From contig NZ_JACBNY010000008.1 of assembly GCF_013449735.1 (NCBI RefSeq), positions 1 to 64,000 of the forward strand: a stretch of 64,000 bases of DNA, in the 5' to 3' direction. Numbering within the stretch: the first letter of the stretch is position 1; each line of letters starts with the position of its first letter. The notes under the pieces are model-generated. The model ran no database searches and was not told the origin of the DNA. It saw only the letters and a program-made list of their open reading frames with translations. The stretch comes from Pseudolactococcus laudensis. GTDB lineage: Bacteria > Bacillota > Bacilli > Lactobacillales > Streptococcaceae. Positions 15,656 to 25,191 of the stretch are shown here, piece by piece. Made by a program: the position numbers and the translations under genes.

Positions 15656-17119
15656 TTATTCATATTTTCCAGCATTAGCACGGGATACCTTGCGCACGCG
15701 GCCTTTGATTTTCTCAGTTTGCAGCGCCTTGAGCACTTGCTTGCCTTTACCGTTCAAAATCTCGACAAAAGTCGACACATCAATAATTGAGATAACCCCA
15801 ATATCATCACCAGTAATTCCTGGTATATTGGTAATCGCACCAACCACATCACCTGCTCGCAACTTCGTTTTCTTGCCGGCATTGATATGCAATTTCATGA
15901 TATCAGCCTTAAAAACAGCACTTTTCGCTGTTTTGACAATCATTTCACGTTTTTGCTTGGCGGTAAATGTAGGTAAGCGCTTTTCGAATAGACTGATACT
16001 TGGCAGTTGCATCTCAGTGATTTCAGCATCGATAGTCAGCTGCGCAGACTCAATTTTAGCAAAATCACTTCTTTGGGCACTGCTGACCAAAGAAACAGCC
16101 TGTCCCGTTTTTTCAAAGCGTGCTGTCCGTCCGATACGATGTGTATAACTTTCAGGATTATCAGGCAAATCATAGTTATAAACCGCTGCTATATCAGCCA
16201 CATCAATGCCACGCGCCGCAACATCTGTCGCAATCAAAAATCTAAAATAGTTGTGTTTAAAGTCGTTAATGACACGCGTTCTATCACGTTGTTCCATACC
16301 GCCATGCAAGGTCTCTGCCTTAACATTTTTCTGAGCCAAGAAATCTGCGATGGCATCAACTGCTGCCCGAGTATTAGCAAAAATGATAGCTGAGTCAGGA
16401 TTGCCAAGTACTAAGAGTTGGTAGAGGTTCTCTAACTTGTCAGCTTTATCAACCAAGTAGAAAGTCTGTTCAATCCGTTTTGCCACGGTATTTGTCGCCT
16501 TTACTTCAATCAATGCAGGTTGTTTGATATAAAAGTCCGACACATCCATGACCGCTTGCGGTAGGGTCGCTGAAAACAAAGCAACTTGACGCTTGACTGG
16601 CAACTGCTCAAAAATCGCATCCACCTGCTCCATAAAGCCCATGCTGAGCATCTCATCGACTTCATCTAAGACAACGAACTTGACTTGATCAAGCTGAATC
16701 CTGCCTTGGTCGATATGATCCAACAATCGGCCGGGTGTCGCGACAACGACGTGCGTCCGCTCTTTAAGGTTACGCGCCTGCGCTTGAAAAGAAGAATGAC
16801 CGATTAAAGTTTCGACTTTAATCCGCTTAAAACGTCCAATGTTAAAGATTTCCTCGCCAATTTGTAGCGCCAACTCACGCGTTGGTGCTAGGACAATAGC
16901 CTGCGGGCGACGTTCTTCCCAGACGATATTTTCGACTAAAGGAATGGCAAAAGCTGCTGTCTTGCCACTCCCTGTTTGTGATTTGACTAATAAATCTTGA
17001 CCTTTAGCAAATGTTGTAATCACTGCTTGTTGCACCTGAGTAGGTGTCGTATAGTTTAAGGCAGTCAAAGCCTTCTGCGTTTCTGCACTAATCTGTAGTG
17101 CTTCAAATGTATTTTCCAT
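15656..17119 (-). CDS. DEAD-box RNA helicase, DbpA/YxiN-like, with DEVD motif
   Basis: The 487-residue protein has the two RecA-like helicase domains. The Q motif is TTPTQVQ (24-30), motif I is SQTGSGKTAAF (47-57), motif II is D152-E-V-D, motif III is SAT, and motif VI is HRIGRTAR. The C-terminus (about 410-487, GDVVGAITNIPGITGDDIGVI onward) is a DbpA-type RNA-binding domain, which in this family targets 23S rRNA during large-subunit assembly. Motif II is DEVD instead of DEAD; Val in place of Ala is conservative and activity is likely. It is a monocistronic gene ending at a shared terminator. A diverged copy of its last 25 codons lies at 14500-14580. Confidence 0.9.
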   Translation of the reverse strand: MENTFEALQISAETQKALTALNYTTPTQVQQAVITTFAKGQDLLVKSQTGSGKTAAFAIPLVENIVWEERRPQAIVLAPTRELALQIGEEIFNIGRFKRIKVETLIGHSSFQAQARNLKERTHVVVATPGRLLDHIDQGRIQLDQVKFVVLDEVDEMLSMGFMEQVDAIFEQLPVKRQVALFSATLPQAVMDVSDFYIKQPALIEVKATNTVAKRIEQTFYLVDKADKLENLYQLLVLGNPDSAIIFANTRAAVDAIADFLAQKNVKAETLHGGMEQRDRTRVINDFKHNYFRFLIATDVAARGIDVADIAAVYNYDLPDNPESYTHRIGRTARFEKTGQAVSLVSSAQRSDFAKIESAQLTIDAEITEMQLPSISLFEKRLPTFTAKQKREMIVKTAKSAVFKADIMKLHINAGKKTKLRAGDVVGAITNIPGITGDDIGVISIIDVSTFVEILNGKGKQVLKALQTEKIKGRVRKVSRANAGKYE

Positions 17120-17204
17120 ATTGCCTGATTATACCATAAAAAAGGACTACTGACGGCTCGCATTCATCGTAAAATAAAAAGAAGATGATCTTCTTTCAAG
17201 TATT

Positions 17205-17885
17205 TTAATGAAATATATCAAACTGAATCAAGCGATCAACTCCAAAGAGCTGTAGGATAAATTGTATGGCAATGACGATCGAGATAAATGCCAGAATTTT
17301 TTGCTTTTGGACTTTTCGTGTCGCAATCTGTTTTTTATAGTTCTCTAGTAGGCCTTGTTTATCTAGTAAAATTGAATCAATGTATGGCGATTTTTCGGAC
17401 AAAATTTTCCAAAATTCATCCCAAGACTTGTCCTCTAAGACTGCAAAATTTAAAATTAGTAACTTTTGACCCGCCCTCGTTTCAAGTAAGTTTTTCTGAA
17501 CTTTCTCAGGCAATGTGGCTGCTAAGACATCTGAAAAACCTAGTAAAATTTGATAGCCGTTCACATTATCTTCAAAGGTTTCGTCGTAAGCCAAAATCTC
17601 TAATTCATCAAGCCTGACAGACTTTAAAGCTTGTTCGGAAAACATTAATGTCTCCTGCTCAAATTTAAGGGCAAACGGATGAGCTAGCAAGCGTAAAGAA
17701 AAACCGATTGCGAGAATGAAAACTAAAATAAAGCAGATAATTGGCAAGACAATCCCCACCCCATCTTGACCTAACGTATCCAAAATAGGTGACGCAAAGA
17801 ATAGGAGTACGAAAAGAATACTCCCCAAAAATAAAACTATTGCAACACGCGAAAATAAGTCCCCTCGATCATAATTAACTGTCAT
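17205..17885 (-). CDS. Uncharacterised membrane protein
   Basis: The 226-residue product has two N-terminal membrane segments (about 13-33 and 45-68) and one near the C-terminus (about 197-217), with a cytoplasmic-looking domain of about 125 residues between. That domain has a run of acidic residues (EILAYDETFEDNVNG). I recognise no family; the pattern resembles small membrane-anchored proteins with a PH-like middle domain. It overlaps the end of the upstream gene by ATGA (17882-17885), so the two are made together and may act together. There is no clear terminator directly after it. Confidence 0.6.
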   Translation of the reverse strand: MTVNYDRGDLFSRVAIVLFLGSILFVLLFFASPILDTLGQDGVGIVLPIICFILVFILAIGFSLRLLAHPFALKFEQETLMFSEQALKSVRLDELEILAYDETFEDNVNGYQILLGFSDVLAATLPEKVQKNLLETRAGQKLLILNFAVLEDKSWDEFWKILSEKSPYIDSILLDKQGLLENYKKQIATRKVQKQKILAFISIVIAIQFILQLFGVDRLIQFDIFH

Positions 17886-18331
17886 GATTTTTCCCTCACA
17901 AGATGATAAGTTGCGATAGTCTTACCTGTCTGCCAATCACACACAACGAGTGAGGCCAATTTATTTTGATGTGCAGGATAAATCCAAATATATCTGAGAT
18001 GTCTATCTTCTTTATTTAATTTAAATCCAAGCCAACGCATCTTATCATCTTTACCTTTACTGATTGTATGATTATGGCTCGCATAATCATAGCTGAACCA
18101 AATGTCACGTTCATCATCAGAAACTCGAATTTGCTTAATGACGTTAGCCTTTCGACTATCAAGCACAATCGTTTCTCCTGTTTTCTCATCTGTTCCCTTA
18201 TAAATGCCACGCTGAGATTCTGGAAAATAATAAGTCAACATAGGATAAATTTTTGATAAGCTAAAAAACAATGGGCCAACAAAAACTGCCAGTAAATATA
18301 ACCGCCATCCTAAGATTTTAAATCCCTTCAT
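17882..18331 (-). CDS. Uncharacterised membrane-anchored protein
   Basis: The 149-residue product has one N-terminal hydrophobic segment (about 9-31) and a predicted extracytoplasmic domain of about 115 residues, YKGTDEKTGETIVLDSRKAN onward. There is no lipobox Cys, so it would be an anchored or secreted protein. It resembles the small paired lipoprotein/membrane genes common in lactic bacteria, but I cannot name a family. Its stop overlaps the start of the next gene. Function is unknown. Confidence 0.55.
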   Translation of the reverse strand: MKGFKILGWRLYLLAVFVGPLFFSLSKIYPMLTYYFPESQRGIYKGTDEKTGETIVLDSRKANVIKQIRVSDDERDIWFSYDYASHNHTISKGKDDKMRWLGFKLNKEDRHLRYIWIYPAHQNKLASLVVCDWQTGKTIATYHLVREKS

Positions 18332-18439
18332 ACTCTTCCTAACTTTTCTAGCATATAGACACTATTTTATCACATCCAAGCCTATAAAGTCTTGATATGT
18401 CGTGCTTATTCAAATATAAAACTAGTTTCTTTGCAACAA

Positions 18440-18483
18440 AAAATCATTAATCCGTACCACTACCAATACCGATTAATGATTTT
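18440..18483 (-). terminator. Hairpin terminator
   Basis: AAAATCATTAATC (18440-18452) pairs perfectly with GATTAATGATTTT (18471-18483) around an 18-nt loop. It lies just after the stop of the 18492-18773 gene on the minus strand. Confidence 0.65.
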
Positions 18484-18491
18484 CAACCTCT

Positions 18492-18773
18492 TTATTGAGT
18501 AGAAACATCTGGCATCGCATTCATATCTAACAGCCATATTGACTCTTTAACTGCCTTGATTTTTCTAGCGATTTCAAACCACTCTACTTCTAAGCAGGAC
18601 TTCTCTTCTTCAGTAAGTTTTGTTGTAATCAATTTAGCTTGAATGACAATCGTCATTCTACGTTCTATTTCCGGATAGGCCACTTTAATATGCCTCACTA
18701 AGTCTTGATAAAACTTTTCTAAACCTTCCAGTGAGTAGTCTTTTCCGTCTAAAATCATCTCATCATTTTTCAT
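18492..18773 (-). CDS. Small hypothetical protein
   Basis: The 93-residue, helix-rich soluble protein starts MKNDEMILDGKDYSLEGL. Its segment LEKFYQDLVRHIK and a later ITTKL...ARKIKAV pattern loosely match LKDFYHELLKQ and FITKL...TRRVKDI of the neighbour at 18810-19109. The two could be old paralogues; this is by eye only. No signal peptide or membrane segment is present. A ribosome site (GGGAGAG) lies upstream, and a terminator follows. Small helical cytoplasmic proteins of this size include immunity proteins, but nothing here proves that. Confidence 0.45.
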   Translation of the reverse strand: MKNDEMILDGKDYSLEGLEKFYQDLVRHIKVAYPEIERRMTIVIQAKLITTKLTEEEKSCLEVEWFEIARKIKAVKESIWLLDMNAMPDVSTQ

Positions 18774-18809
18774 TTTTTCTATTCTCTCCCAATCTTGGCA
18801 TTTTATGTA

Positions 18810-19109
18810 TCAGCCTATTATATTTTCAATAACAGCATACAACTCTTCAATCATCACTGATACCAAGTGAATATCTAGCATCTCCATTGCTAGAATGTCC
18901 TTAACTCTTCGTGTCATTTCTAAACAATTCAATTTCGTTATGAATTTAAATTGCGCAGAACCTCTTGTATTCATTGAGTTGCTATAACGATATTCGGAGC
19001 TGACCATCTTAAACTGATAATTATTTTTATAAGACATGCTATCTGTTTGTTTCAATAATTCGTGGTAAAAGTCTTTTAACCACCCAAACGAATCACCATT
19101 TTTTCTCAT
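18810..19109 (-). CDS. Small hypothetical protein
   Basis: The 99-residue product begins MRKNGDSFGWLKDFYHEL behind a clear AAAGGGGATGG ribosome site. It is predicted to be mostly helical and soluble, with a Ser/Tyr/Asn-rich middle part. It may be a distant relative of the next gene, 18492-18773, 36 bp downstream, with which it is probably co-transcribed. I recognise no family. It separates the pdh operon end (19158) from the unknown genes, and no terminator is evident between it and pdhD. Confidence 0.45.
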   Translation of the reverse strand: MRKNGDSFGWLKDFYHELLKQTDSMSYKNNYQFKMVSSEYRYSNSMNTRGSAQFKFITKLNCLEMTRRVKDILAMEMLDIHLVSVMIEELYAVIENIIG

Positions 19110-19157
19110 CTACCATCCCCTTTCATATTGAGCCACTTTAAACTAATTTATCGTGTA

Positions 19158-21857
19158 CTAAATATGAATCGGTAAGCCATCTGCAAGTTCAGCAGTATCC
19201 ATGATTGCCTCACCAAGAGAGGGGTGCGGATGAATCGTTAATGAGATGTCTTCAGAAGTCAAACCATTTTCCATCGCAAGACTGAGTTGTGAAATCAAAT
19301 CGCTCGCGCCTGGTCCAACAATCTGTCCACCTATGACTATGTGACTTGTTTTGTCTGTAATAATTCGAATAAAACCTTCAGTTGACTGCATGGTAATCGC
19401 TCGACCATTTGCCGCAAAGGGGAACTTAGAGATTTTAGCATTTAACCCTTTTGCTTTGACAGAATCAGGCGTTTCTCCAACTGTGGCAAGCTCAGGTTCT
19501 GTATAAGCAACAGCAGGAATCGCAACGGCACAATTAATCACGTCTTGACCCGCAATCGCTGCAGCGGTCACCTTGCCCTCATAGCTTGCTTTATGCGCAA
19601 GAGCTGGGCCTGCAACAACATCGCCAATAGCGTAAATATTAGGGACAGATGTTTGTTGCTGATTATCCGTTTCAATCAAGCCACGGTCTGTCAACTTAAT
19701 ATCTGTCGCATTGAGACCTAGGTTGTTTGTATTAGGATGTCGTCCAACGGAAACTAGAACATAATCCCCTCTAACTGTTTGTTCCTCACCAGCTGCTTCA
19801 TAGGTGACCGTCACAGCATTTTCATCCTGTGTCACGCTTTTAGCTTTAGCACTTGTCACAATCTCAGCGCCTTTTTCTTTAAAGTCGCTGACGATAACTT
19901 TGACCATTTCATCGTCAAAACCGTTCAAAATTTTTGGCAATCCCTCGATAATCGTGATCCGACTTCCTAGATTAGCATATGCGCCTGCAAGTTCCGTCCC
20001 AATGACACCTCCTCCAATGACGATTAGGTGCTCAGGAATTTCTGGAAGTGATAAAACACCTGTCGAATCAACTACTCGTCCCTCAAACTTAAAACCTGGA
20101 ATTTCAATGGGATGCGATCCTGTCGCAATAATCGCGTGTTTAAACTCCAAAAGCTCAGAAGTATCACTAGTGATCACATTGACGGTTTGATTGTCATTAA
20201 AACGCGCCTCACCCCGAATAATCTCTACATTATGCTTTTTGAGTAGCATTTCTACACCACCTGTCAAGGTATTGACAACAGTGTTTTGTTTCCAGGCTTG
20301 CGTCTTTTCCCAATCTAACTTGGCACCTGTTATTGTCAGGCCAAATGGGCTGTCATGTGTCGCGGCATGAAGGGCGTGTCCTGCGCTAATCAGCGCTTTT
20401 GAAGGGATACAGCCGACATTTAAACAAACACCACCGATATTGCCTCGCTCTACAATCGTCACACTTTGACCTAATTCTGCTGCTCTAATTGCTGCCACAT
20501 AACCACCTGGCCCACTACCAATAATAACCGTGTCCACTGCTCTTGCTTGTGTTCCTACAACCATTTTTTTCACCTCCATCAGTAAATATTGGGGATCGCC
20601 GAGTAATTTTTTAAGATAATTCATAGCGCTTTGTGCGAGCATACCATCAATCAAGCGGTGGTCAAAACTCAAGGATAATTTCATCATCTGTCCCACCACA
20701 ATGTCACCTTCTGCATTAACAATAGGTGTTTTCGCAATCGTACCGAGTCCTAAAATAGCACTTTCACCAACATTGATAACTGGTGTAAACCAAGCACCAC
20801 GAGCCGAGCCAATATTTGAAATCGTAATAGTCCCACCACTCATATCTGCTGGTTTCAATTTACCAAGTTTTGCTAACTCTGCTAGTTCTGCAACCTCTTT
20901 AGAAATGGTCAAAATAGATTTTTGATCAGCCTGTTTAATTACGGGTACAAATAAACCATTCGGTGTGTCCACTGCAATGCCAACATTGTAATCTTTAGCA
21001 TAAACAATTTCTTGAGTAGCCATGTCAATATGAGCGTTTAATTCTGGGAATTTGCGAACAACTGCAACGAGCGCTTTTACAACGTAAGGCAGATAGGTTA
21101 ATTTGACACCTTGTTCCACAACCTGTTCTTTATAGGCTTTGCGATGTGCCACGATACCCGATACTTCCACTTCGTCAAAAAGTGTCACGTGTGGTAGGCT
21201 TGTCTTTTGTGCCACCATATTTTTAGCGATAGCCTTACGAACAGGTGTCATCGGCACGCGACCAACTTTCACTACTTCAACTGCCATTGGCTCAGTTTCA
21301 GTGACTTCTGCTTGCGAGACTGCTGTATTTCCATCTGGTACTTGTGTGATATGTCCTGACGCTTCGAAATGTTTCACATCTACTAATGTAATGTGATGAT
21401 GACGACCAGTCGCTGGTACCTGCGTTAAATCAATGCCGTTTTGACGCGCATATCTACGGACACTCGGCATAGCCTGCACGCGACCATTGACAACAGGTGC
21501 GCCAATGGTGCTGTTTTCCGTTTTATCTGCTGCAACAGTTACCGTTTCAACACTAGGCGTTTCTGATATTGCTTTTGTTTCAACTACTCCAACTGTTTCT
21601 CCTGTAGCTATTCCAGTACCTTCACCGTCAAATTCAATCAAAGGTTCACCGACAGCGACGACTGTTCCCGCCTCAACAAAGAGTTTTGTTACTGTTCCAC
21701 TAAAAGGCGATAAAATTTCCTGTAACAATTTATCATTTTGGATTTCAGCAATAGCATCTTCTACCTTAATAACATCGCCAACTTTTACTAACCAAGAGGC
21801 GATTTCACCCTCGGCCATTCCTTCACCAATATCTGGCATTTTAAAAATTTCAGTCAA
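19158..21857 (-). CDS. pdhC-pdhD: Pyruvate dehydrogenase E2-E3 in one reading frame
   Basis: One open frame of 899 codons joins dihydrolipoamide acetyltransferase (1-431) to dihydrolipoamide dehydrogenase (432-899). E2 has the lipoyl domain with Lys43 in QNDKLLQ, a subunit-binding domain at about 118-155, and the catalytic FDHRLIDG. E3 has the FAD motif [13 protein letters not shown], the redox disulfide [13 protein letters not shown] and HPHPSLGE. The join reads [12 protein letters not shown]. The E3 start ATG (20564) and its GGAGGTG ribosome site are still there, so separate E3 can also be made. Usually a stop follows the MEV-type end of E2. The TTG at 21857, 9 nt after GGAGG, is chosen over the TTG at 21863. 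It overlaps pdhB by 8 bases. Confidence 0.85.
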   Translation of the reverse strand: MTEIFKMPDIGEGMAEGEIASWLVKVGDVIKVEDAIAEIQNDKLLQEILSPFSGTVTKLFVEAGTVVAVGEPLIEFDGEGTGIATGETVGVVETKAISETPSVETVTVAADKTENSTIGAPVVNGRVQAMPSVRRYARQNGIDLTQVPATGRHHHITLVDVKHFEASGHITQVPDGNTAVSQAEVTETEPMAVEVVKVGRVPMTPVRKAIAKNMVAQKTSLPHVTLFDEVEVSGIVAHRKAYKEQVVEQGVKLTYLPYVVKALVAVVRKFPELNAHIDMATQEIVYAKDYNVGIAVDTPNGLFVPVIKQADQKSILTISKEVAELAELAKLGKLKPADMSGGTITISNIGSARGAWFTPVINVGESAILGLGTIAKTPIVNAEGDIVVGQMMKLSLSFDHRLIDGMLAQSAMNYLKKLLGDPQYLLMEVKKMVVGTQARAVDTVIIGSGPGGYVAAIRAAELGQSVTIVERGNIGGVCLNVGCIPSKALISAGHALHAATHDSPFGLTITGAKLDWEKTQAWKQNTVVNTLTGGVEMLLKKHNVEIIRGEARFNDNQTVNVITSDTSELLEFKHAIIATGSHPIEIPGFKFEGRVVDSTGVLSLPEIPEHLIVIGGGVIGTELAGAYANLGSRITIIEGLPKILNGFDDEMVKVIVSDFKEKGAEIVTSAKAKSVTQDENAVTVTYEAAGEEQTVRGDYVLVSVGRHPNTNNLGLNATDIKLTDRGLIETDNQQQTSVPNIYAIGDVVAGPALAHKASYEGKVTAAAIAGQDVINCAVAIPAVAYTEPELATVGETPDSVKAKGLNAKISKFPFAANGRAITMQSTEGFIRIITDKTSHIVIGGQIVGPGASDLISQLSLAMENGLTSEDISLTIHPHPSLGEAIMDTAELADGLPIHI

Positions 21858-22830
21858 AATCAATTACCTCCTTTACTGCGTTTACGACATCAGTCATATT
21901 TGGTAGCCAATCATTCTCAGCTAAGGCAAATGGATAAATACTATCTGGTGCGGCAACACGACCAATTGGCGCTTGCAATGCCATGATAAAACGTTCTGAA
22001 ATCTCACTCATGACCATAGCGCCAATCCCTGCCTGACGTTGCGCTTCTTGTGCGACCACGACACGGCCTGTTTTATTAACAGATGCCCCAATCGTTTCAA
22101 TATCAAGCGGACTAACTGTACGTAAATCGATTACCTCGGCATCAATCCCTTCTTTTGCTAATACTTCAACAGCCTTTAAGCTGACTGGTACCATGCCACC
22201 GTAGGTGATAATCGTCACATTACTCCCGGAACGGACGACCTTTGCCTTGTCTAAGGGTGTTGTATAGTAGCCTTCTGGCACTTCACCTTTTACACCCCGA
22301 TAGAGTCTTAGATGTTCCAAAAAAATTACTGGGTCGTTGCTTTCGATAGCAGACAGCAGCAAACCTTTAGCATCTTCTGCAGTGGCTGGCATGATAACTC
22401 TGAGGCCTGGTGTTTGTGCCATCAATGCCTCTAAATTGTCCGAGTGCATTTCTGGTGTATGCGTGCCGCCACCATAAGGTGACCGTACAACAATCGGAAA
22501 AGTTCGCTGATTATGAAAACGGAATCGTCCACGTGCCATTTGACCTGCGATAGAGTCCATGACTTCGTAAACAAAGCCGAAGAACTGAAGTTCCATAATC
22601 GGGCGATAGTCTTGTGTCGTTAATCCAATCGCCAAACCACCAATGCCAGATTCTGCCAGTGGTGTATTAAAGACACGTTCCTCACCATACTTATCTTGCA
22701 GCCCTTCCGTTGCTCGAAACACACCACCGTTTTTCCCAACATCTTCACCGAAAATCAAGACATTCTCATCACGTTCAAGTGAGATATCCATCGCCTCAGT
22801 GATTGCTTGAATATAAGTTTTTACCGCCAT
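21850..22830 (-). CDS. pdhB: Pyruvate dehydrogenase E1 beta
   Basis: The 326-residue product is the beta chain of the thiamine-diphosphate E1 enzyme. Marks are [17 protein letters not shown] (about 25-41), [34 protein letters not shown], and the C-terminal domain [24 protein letters not shown]. No lesion is visible and the length is normal. It starts 3 bases after the pdhA stop and overlaps E2, so the operon is tightly coupled. Without an intact alpha chain it would not form active E1, so its worth depends on whether the TGA in pdhA is real. Confidence 0.93.
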   Translation of the reverse strand: MAVKTYIQAITEAMDISLERDENVLIFGEDVGKNGGVFRATEGLQDKYGEERVFNTPLAESGIGGLAIGLTTQDYRPIMELQFFGFVYEVMDSIAGQMARGRFRFHNQRTFPIVVRSPYGGGTHTPEMHSDNLEALMAQTPGLRVIMPATAEDAKGLLLSAIESNDPVIFLEHLRLYRGVKGEVPEGYYTTPLDKAKVVRSGSNVTIITYGGMVPVSLKAVEVLAKEGIDAEVIDLRTVSPLDIETIGASVNKTGRVVVAQEAQRQAGIGAMVMSEISERFIMALQAPIGRVAAPDSIYPFALAENDWLPNMTDVVNAVKEVIDFD

Positions 22831-22832
22831 GC

Positions 22833-23942
22833 TTATTTACCTGCCTTCTTGAATTTTTCAATTTGTTCCAGTTGCGCAAAGCCTGAAACTTCCAAGGTGG
22901 ATGCAATGAAATCTGAAATTTTTTGTTTGGGTACATTATCTGCTGCTTTGACAGCCTCATCAATTTTGGCATTGACTGTTTCAATATAGGCTGTTTCCTT
23001 TGTTTCATCCCACAAGCCTTTGTTTTCTAAATAGCAACGGTAACGAACAAGCGGGTCAAATGTCCAAGCAGTGTCAATTTCTTCCTTAGTGCGGTAACGC
23101 AAAGGGTCATCTCAACTCATAGAATGAGGTCCAAAACGCTCGACCAAGGCTTCAATTAAGACTGGTCCACGACCCGAAACCGCCCAATCACGCGCTTGTT
23201 GACTAGCAAGGTAGCAAGCCAAAGGGTCCATGCCGTCAATCACAATACTTGGCACACCCGCAGTCCAACCTTTAGCCGCCAAATGTGGTGCTGCTGTTTG
23301 CAATTTTCTTGGTGTTGAAATCGCATAACCATTATTTTGAATGAAGAAGATTGCAGGTGCCTGATAAGCGCCAGCAAAATTAAGCCCTTCATAAAAATCT
23401 CCTTGGGAAGAACCGCCGTCACCTGTGTAACAATAGGCGACATTTGCTTTGCCCCGTTTCTTTAAACCTAGCGCTACACCAGCTGCCTTAACGTGTTGGG
23501 CGCCGATGATAATTTGTGGCATCCAAGTTTGTAGGTCATCCATTTCATTACCAACTTGATGGCCGCGTGACCATAAGAAAGCTTTTTCAATTGGTAGCCC
23601 TTTTAGAATCATCTGCGGCATATCACGATAACCAGGAAGTAAGTAATCTTCTGATTCAAAAGCATAGCTTGTCGCTGTTTGCGATGCCTCTTGACCAATC
23701 GTTGGTGCAAAGAATCCTAAACGACCTTGTTTTGCTAATTTTGTTGAGCGGTCATTCAAGGTTCTGGAAAATACCATCCGTTCCATCAACTCTACAAGTT
23801 CTTTATCCGATAGGTTGACCAGTCTTTCACCATCGGTATCAACAACTTTGCCAGTTTCATCAAGAATTCTTAACATCGGAAAGGCGTCTTCTTGTGTTTT
23901 AAGCTGTGCTTGAAAATCTAAAATTTTTTCGACATGTGACAT
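22833..23942 (-). pseudogene. pdhA: Pyruvate dehydrogenase E1 alpha with in-frame TGA
   Basis: The 370-codon frame matches E1 alpha over its whole length, starting MSHVEKILDFQAQLKTQ at 23942 behind GGAGG. The thiamine-diphosphate motif GDGGSSQGDFYEGLNFAG is intact. At codon 277 (23112-23114) a TGA replaces the Gly of the conserved FGPHSMSGDDPxRYR loop; DDPLRYRTKEEIDTAW follows directly in the same frame. That loop holds the regulatory serines and the active-site entrance, so truncation would kill the enzyme. The remainder to 22833 is not otherwise damaged, so the change is recent, a sequencing error, or read through. A single G-to-T change explains it. Confidence 0.85.
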
Positions 23943-23980
23943 AATATCCTCCATTATTTCTTTTGTCTCCTGCAATAATC

Positions 23981-24976
23981 CTACTCTCGAATAGGTACAA
24001 ACAAACTTGCAATTTCTTCAATAGAGATAGTACCAAAATAATCTCGATAAGGTAGAGCCTGTAATTGTACCAAGATAGCTTTTTTATTAAATAATTGTCC
24101 TGTCAAGGCTGTGATAACCGGTGCCAAGTCATGCAATCCTAGAAAGTCCCCTTCAAAACGAAGTGCCTTAATCATGCCATTTTCTACCTGTGCGTAGACG
24201 TCCACAATGCCGCCTTCAAATTTAGCATGATTGTGAAAATTAGAAATAGGGGAGTTGCCGTAATTCCAATCCCATTGTGAGAATTGTCTTTCCTGCAAAG
24301 TCTTAATCTCTGCCAACTGTTCAGGCGTTAAAAGGATTTCTTGGTCCACACCATGATTGGACAATTCATACACCAAGGCATCATAAAATGTCTTGACTGT
24401 TGTGCCTTCTGGTGCATAATCTTTGATCATACCGACACGACTTCTGACAGATTTTGCTGCTTTCGAGATAAATTTTTCATCCGCCACATTAAGCGAATGG
24501 ACCATATCATCAATTTTTGAATCAAAGAGCAGTGTCCCGTGATGCATCAAGTAACCATTAGCGTAGCGTTGGGCATTTCCTGAGATTTTCTTCCCATCAA
24601 GCATCAAATCATTACGACCAGATAACTCAGCAGGAATATTCAAAACGTGCAATGCACGCAACATAGGCTCAACGAATTTTTTAAAATTAACCGTAGCAGA
24701 ATTTGCCACTGGGACGATAAAAGTAAAATTCAAATTTCCTAAATCATGAAAAACAGCACTTCCACCAGTCACACGGCGAACAACTTGAATATCATTTGCT
24801 TCAACATACTCTTGATTGACTTCTGCAAATGTATTTTGATTTTGACCAACGATGACAGCTTTCTTGTTCTGCCAAATCACAAAGATGGCTTCTTTGGGTT
24901 GCAAAGTATTTAATAGCCAGGCATCCATGGCTATGTTATAAGTTGCATCTGTTTCTAAATTTGTAATGTGACGCAA
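23981..24976 (-). CDS. lplA: Lipoate-protein ligase
   Basis: This 331-residue enzyme attaches lipoate to the E2 lipoyl lysine. Marks are VIWQNKKAVIVGQNQNT (about 30-46), VRRVTGGSAVFHDLGNLNFTF (about 66-86), NDLMLDGKKISGNAQR (about 120) and the C-terminal domain with FEGDFLG. The TTG at 24976, giving (M)RHITNLETDATYNIAMD, lies after GGTAGGAAA and matches the usual LplA N-terminus. The longer frame from 25063 passes through leader sequence. It is first in the lplA-pdhABCD operon behind a Rex-like site. Its leader carries CGCAGAAAGG, the same ribosome-site module as galM and xylB. Confidence 0.88.
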   Translation of the reverse strand: MRHITNLETDATYNIAMDAWLLNTLQPKEAIFVIWQNKKAVIVGQNQNTFAEVNQEYVEANDIQVVRRVTGGSAVFHDLGNLNFTFIVPVANSATVNFKKFVEPMLRALHVLNIPAELSGRNDLMLDGKKISGNAQRYANGYLMHHGTLLFDSKIDDMVHSLNVADEKFISKAAKSVRSRVGMIKDYAPEGTTVKTFYDALVYELSNHGVDQEILLTPEQLAEIKTLQERQFSQWDWNYGNSPISNFHNHAKFEGGIVDVYAQVENGMIKALRFEGDFLGLHDLAPVITALTGQLFNKKAILVQLQALPYRDYFGTISIEEIASLFVPIRE

Positions 24977-24984
24977 ATTTCCTA

Positions 24985-25004
24985 CCTTTCTGCGATTCCA
25001 CTTT
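24985..25004. repeat. Partial copy of the dispersed leader repeat
   Basis: ACCTTTCTGCGATTCCACTT matches the ribosome-site end of the repeats at 9513 and 13799 over about 16 bases. The remainder of the repeat is absent, so this may be a truncated copy or simple convergence. Confidence 0.35.
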
Positions 25005-25088
25005 AAAAAGCAACCGCTTATATTTTGTAGTAAACTCTCAATTCCATAGAAAAAAGAGTACAAAAAAAGACCGACACGTGACCTGTTT

Positions 25089-25106
25089 TTGAGAAAATAT
25101 TCACAA
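25089..25106. promoter_or_regulatory. Rex-like operator before lplA-pdh
   Basis: On the minus strand TTGTGAATATTTTCTCAA fits the NADH-sensing Rex pattern TTGTGA-N6-TCACAA with one mismatch. It lies next to a TATGAT box in the promoter region of the operon. Rex commonly controls pyruvate and fermentation genes in Firmicutes. Confidence 0.55.
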
Positions 25107-25143
25107 TCATATAACAGTTTTTATGAGTCGTCTATTTTTCTTA

Positions 25144-25170
25144 GCTAGGTCATCTATTGATTGACCTAGC
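25144..25170. terminator. Hairpin after kdgK
   Basis: GCTAGGTCA (25144-25152) and TGACCTAGC (25162-25170) form a perfect 9-bp stem with a 9-nt loop between kdgK and lplA. There is no T-run on the kdgK side, so it may stop transcription poorly or act otherwise. Confidence 0.45.
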
Positions 25171-25191
25171 CTTACTAATTAACTTTAAGAT

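Noticed and set aside
22833-23102. Separate 89-residue gene before pdhB
   Set aside because: It is the C-terminal part of E1 alpha in the same frame after the TGA, with no ribosome site of its own.
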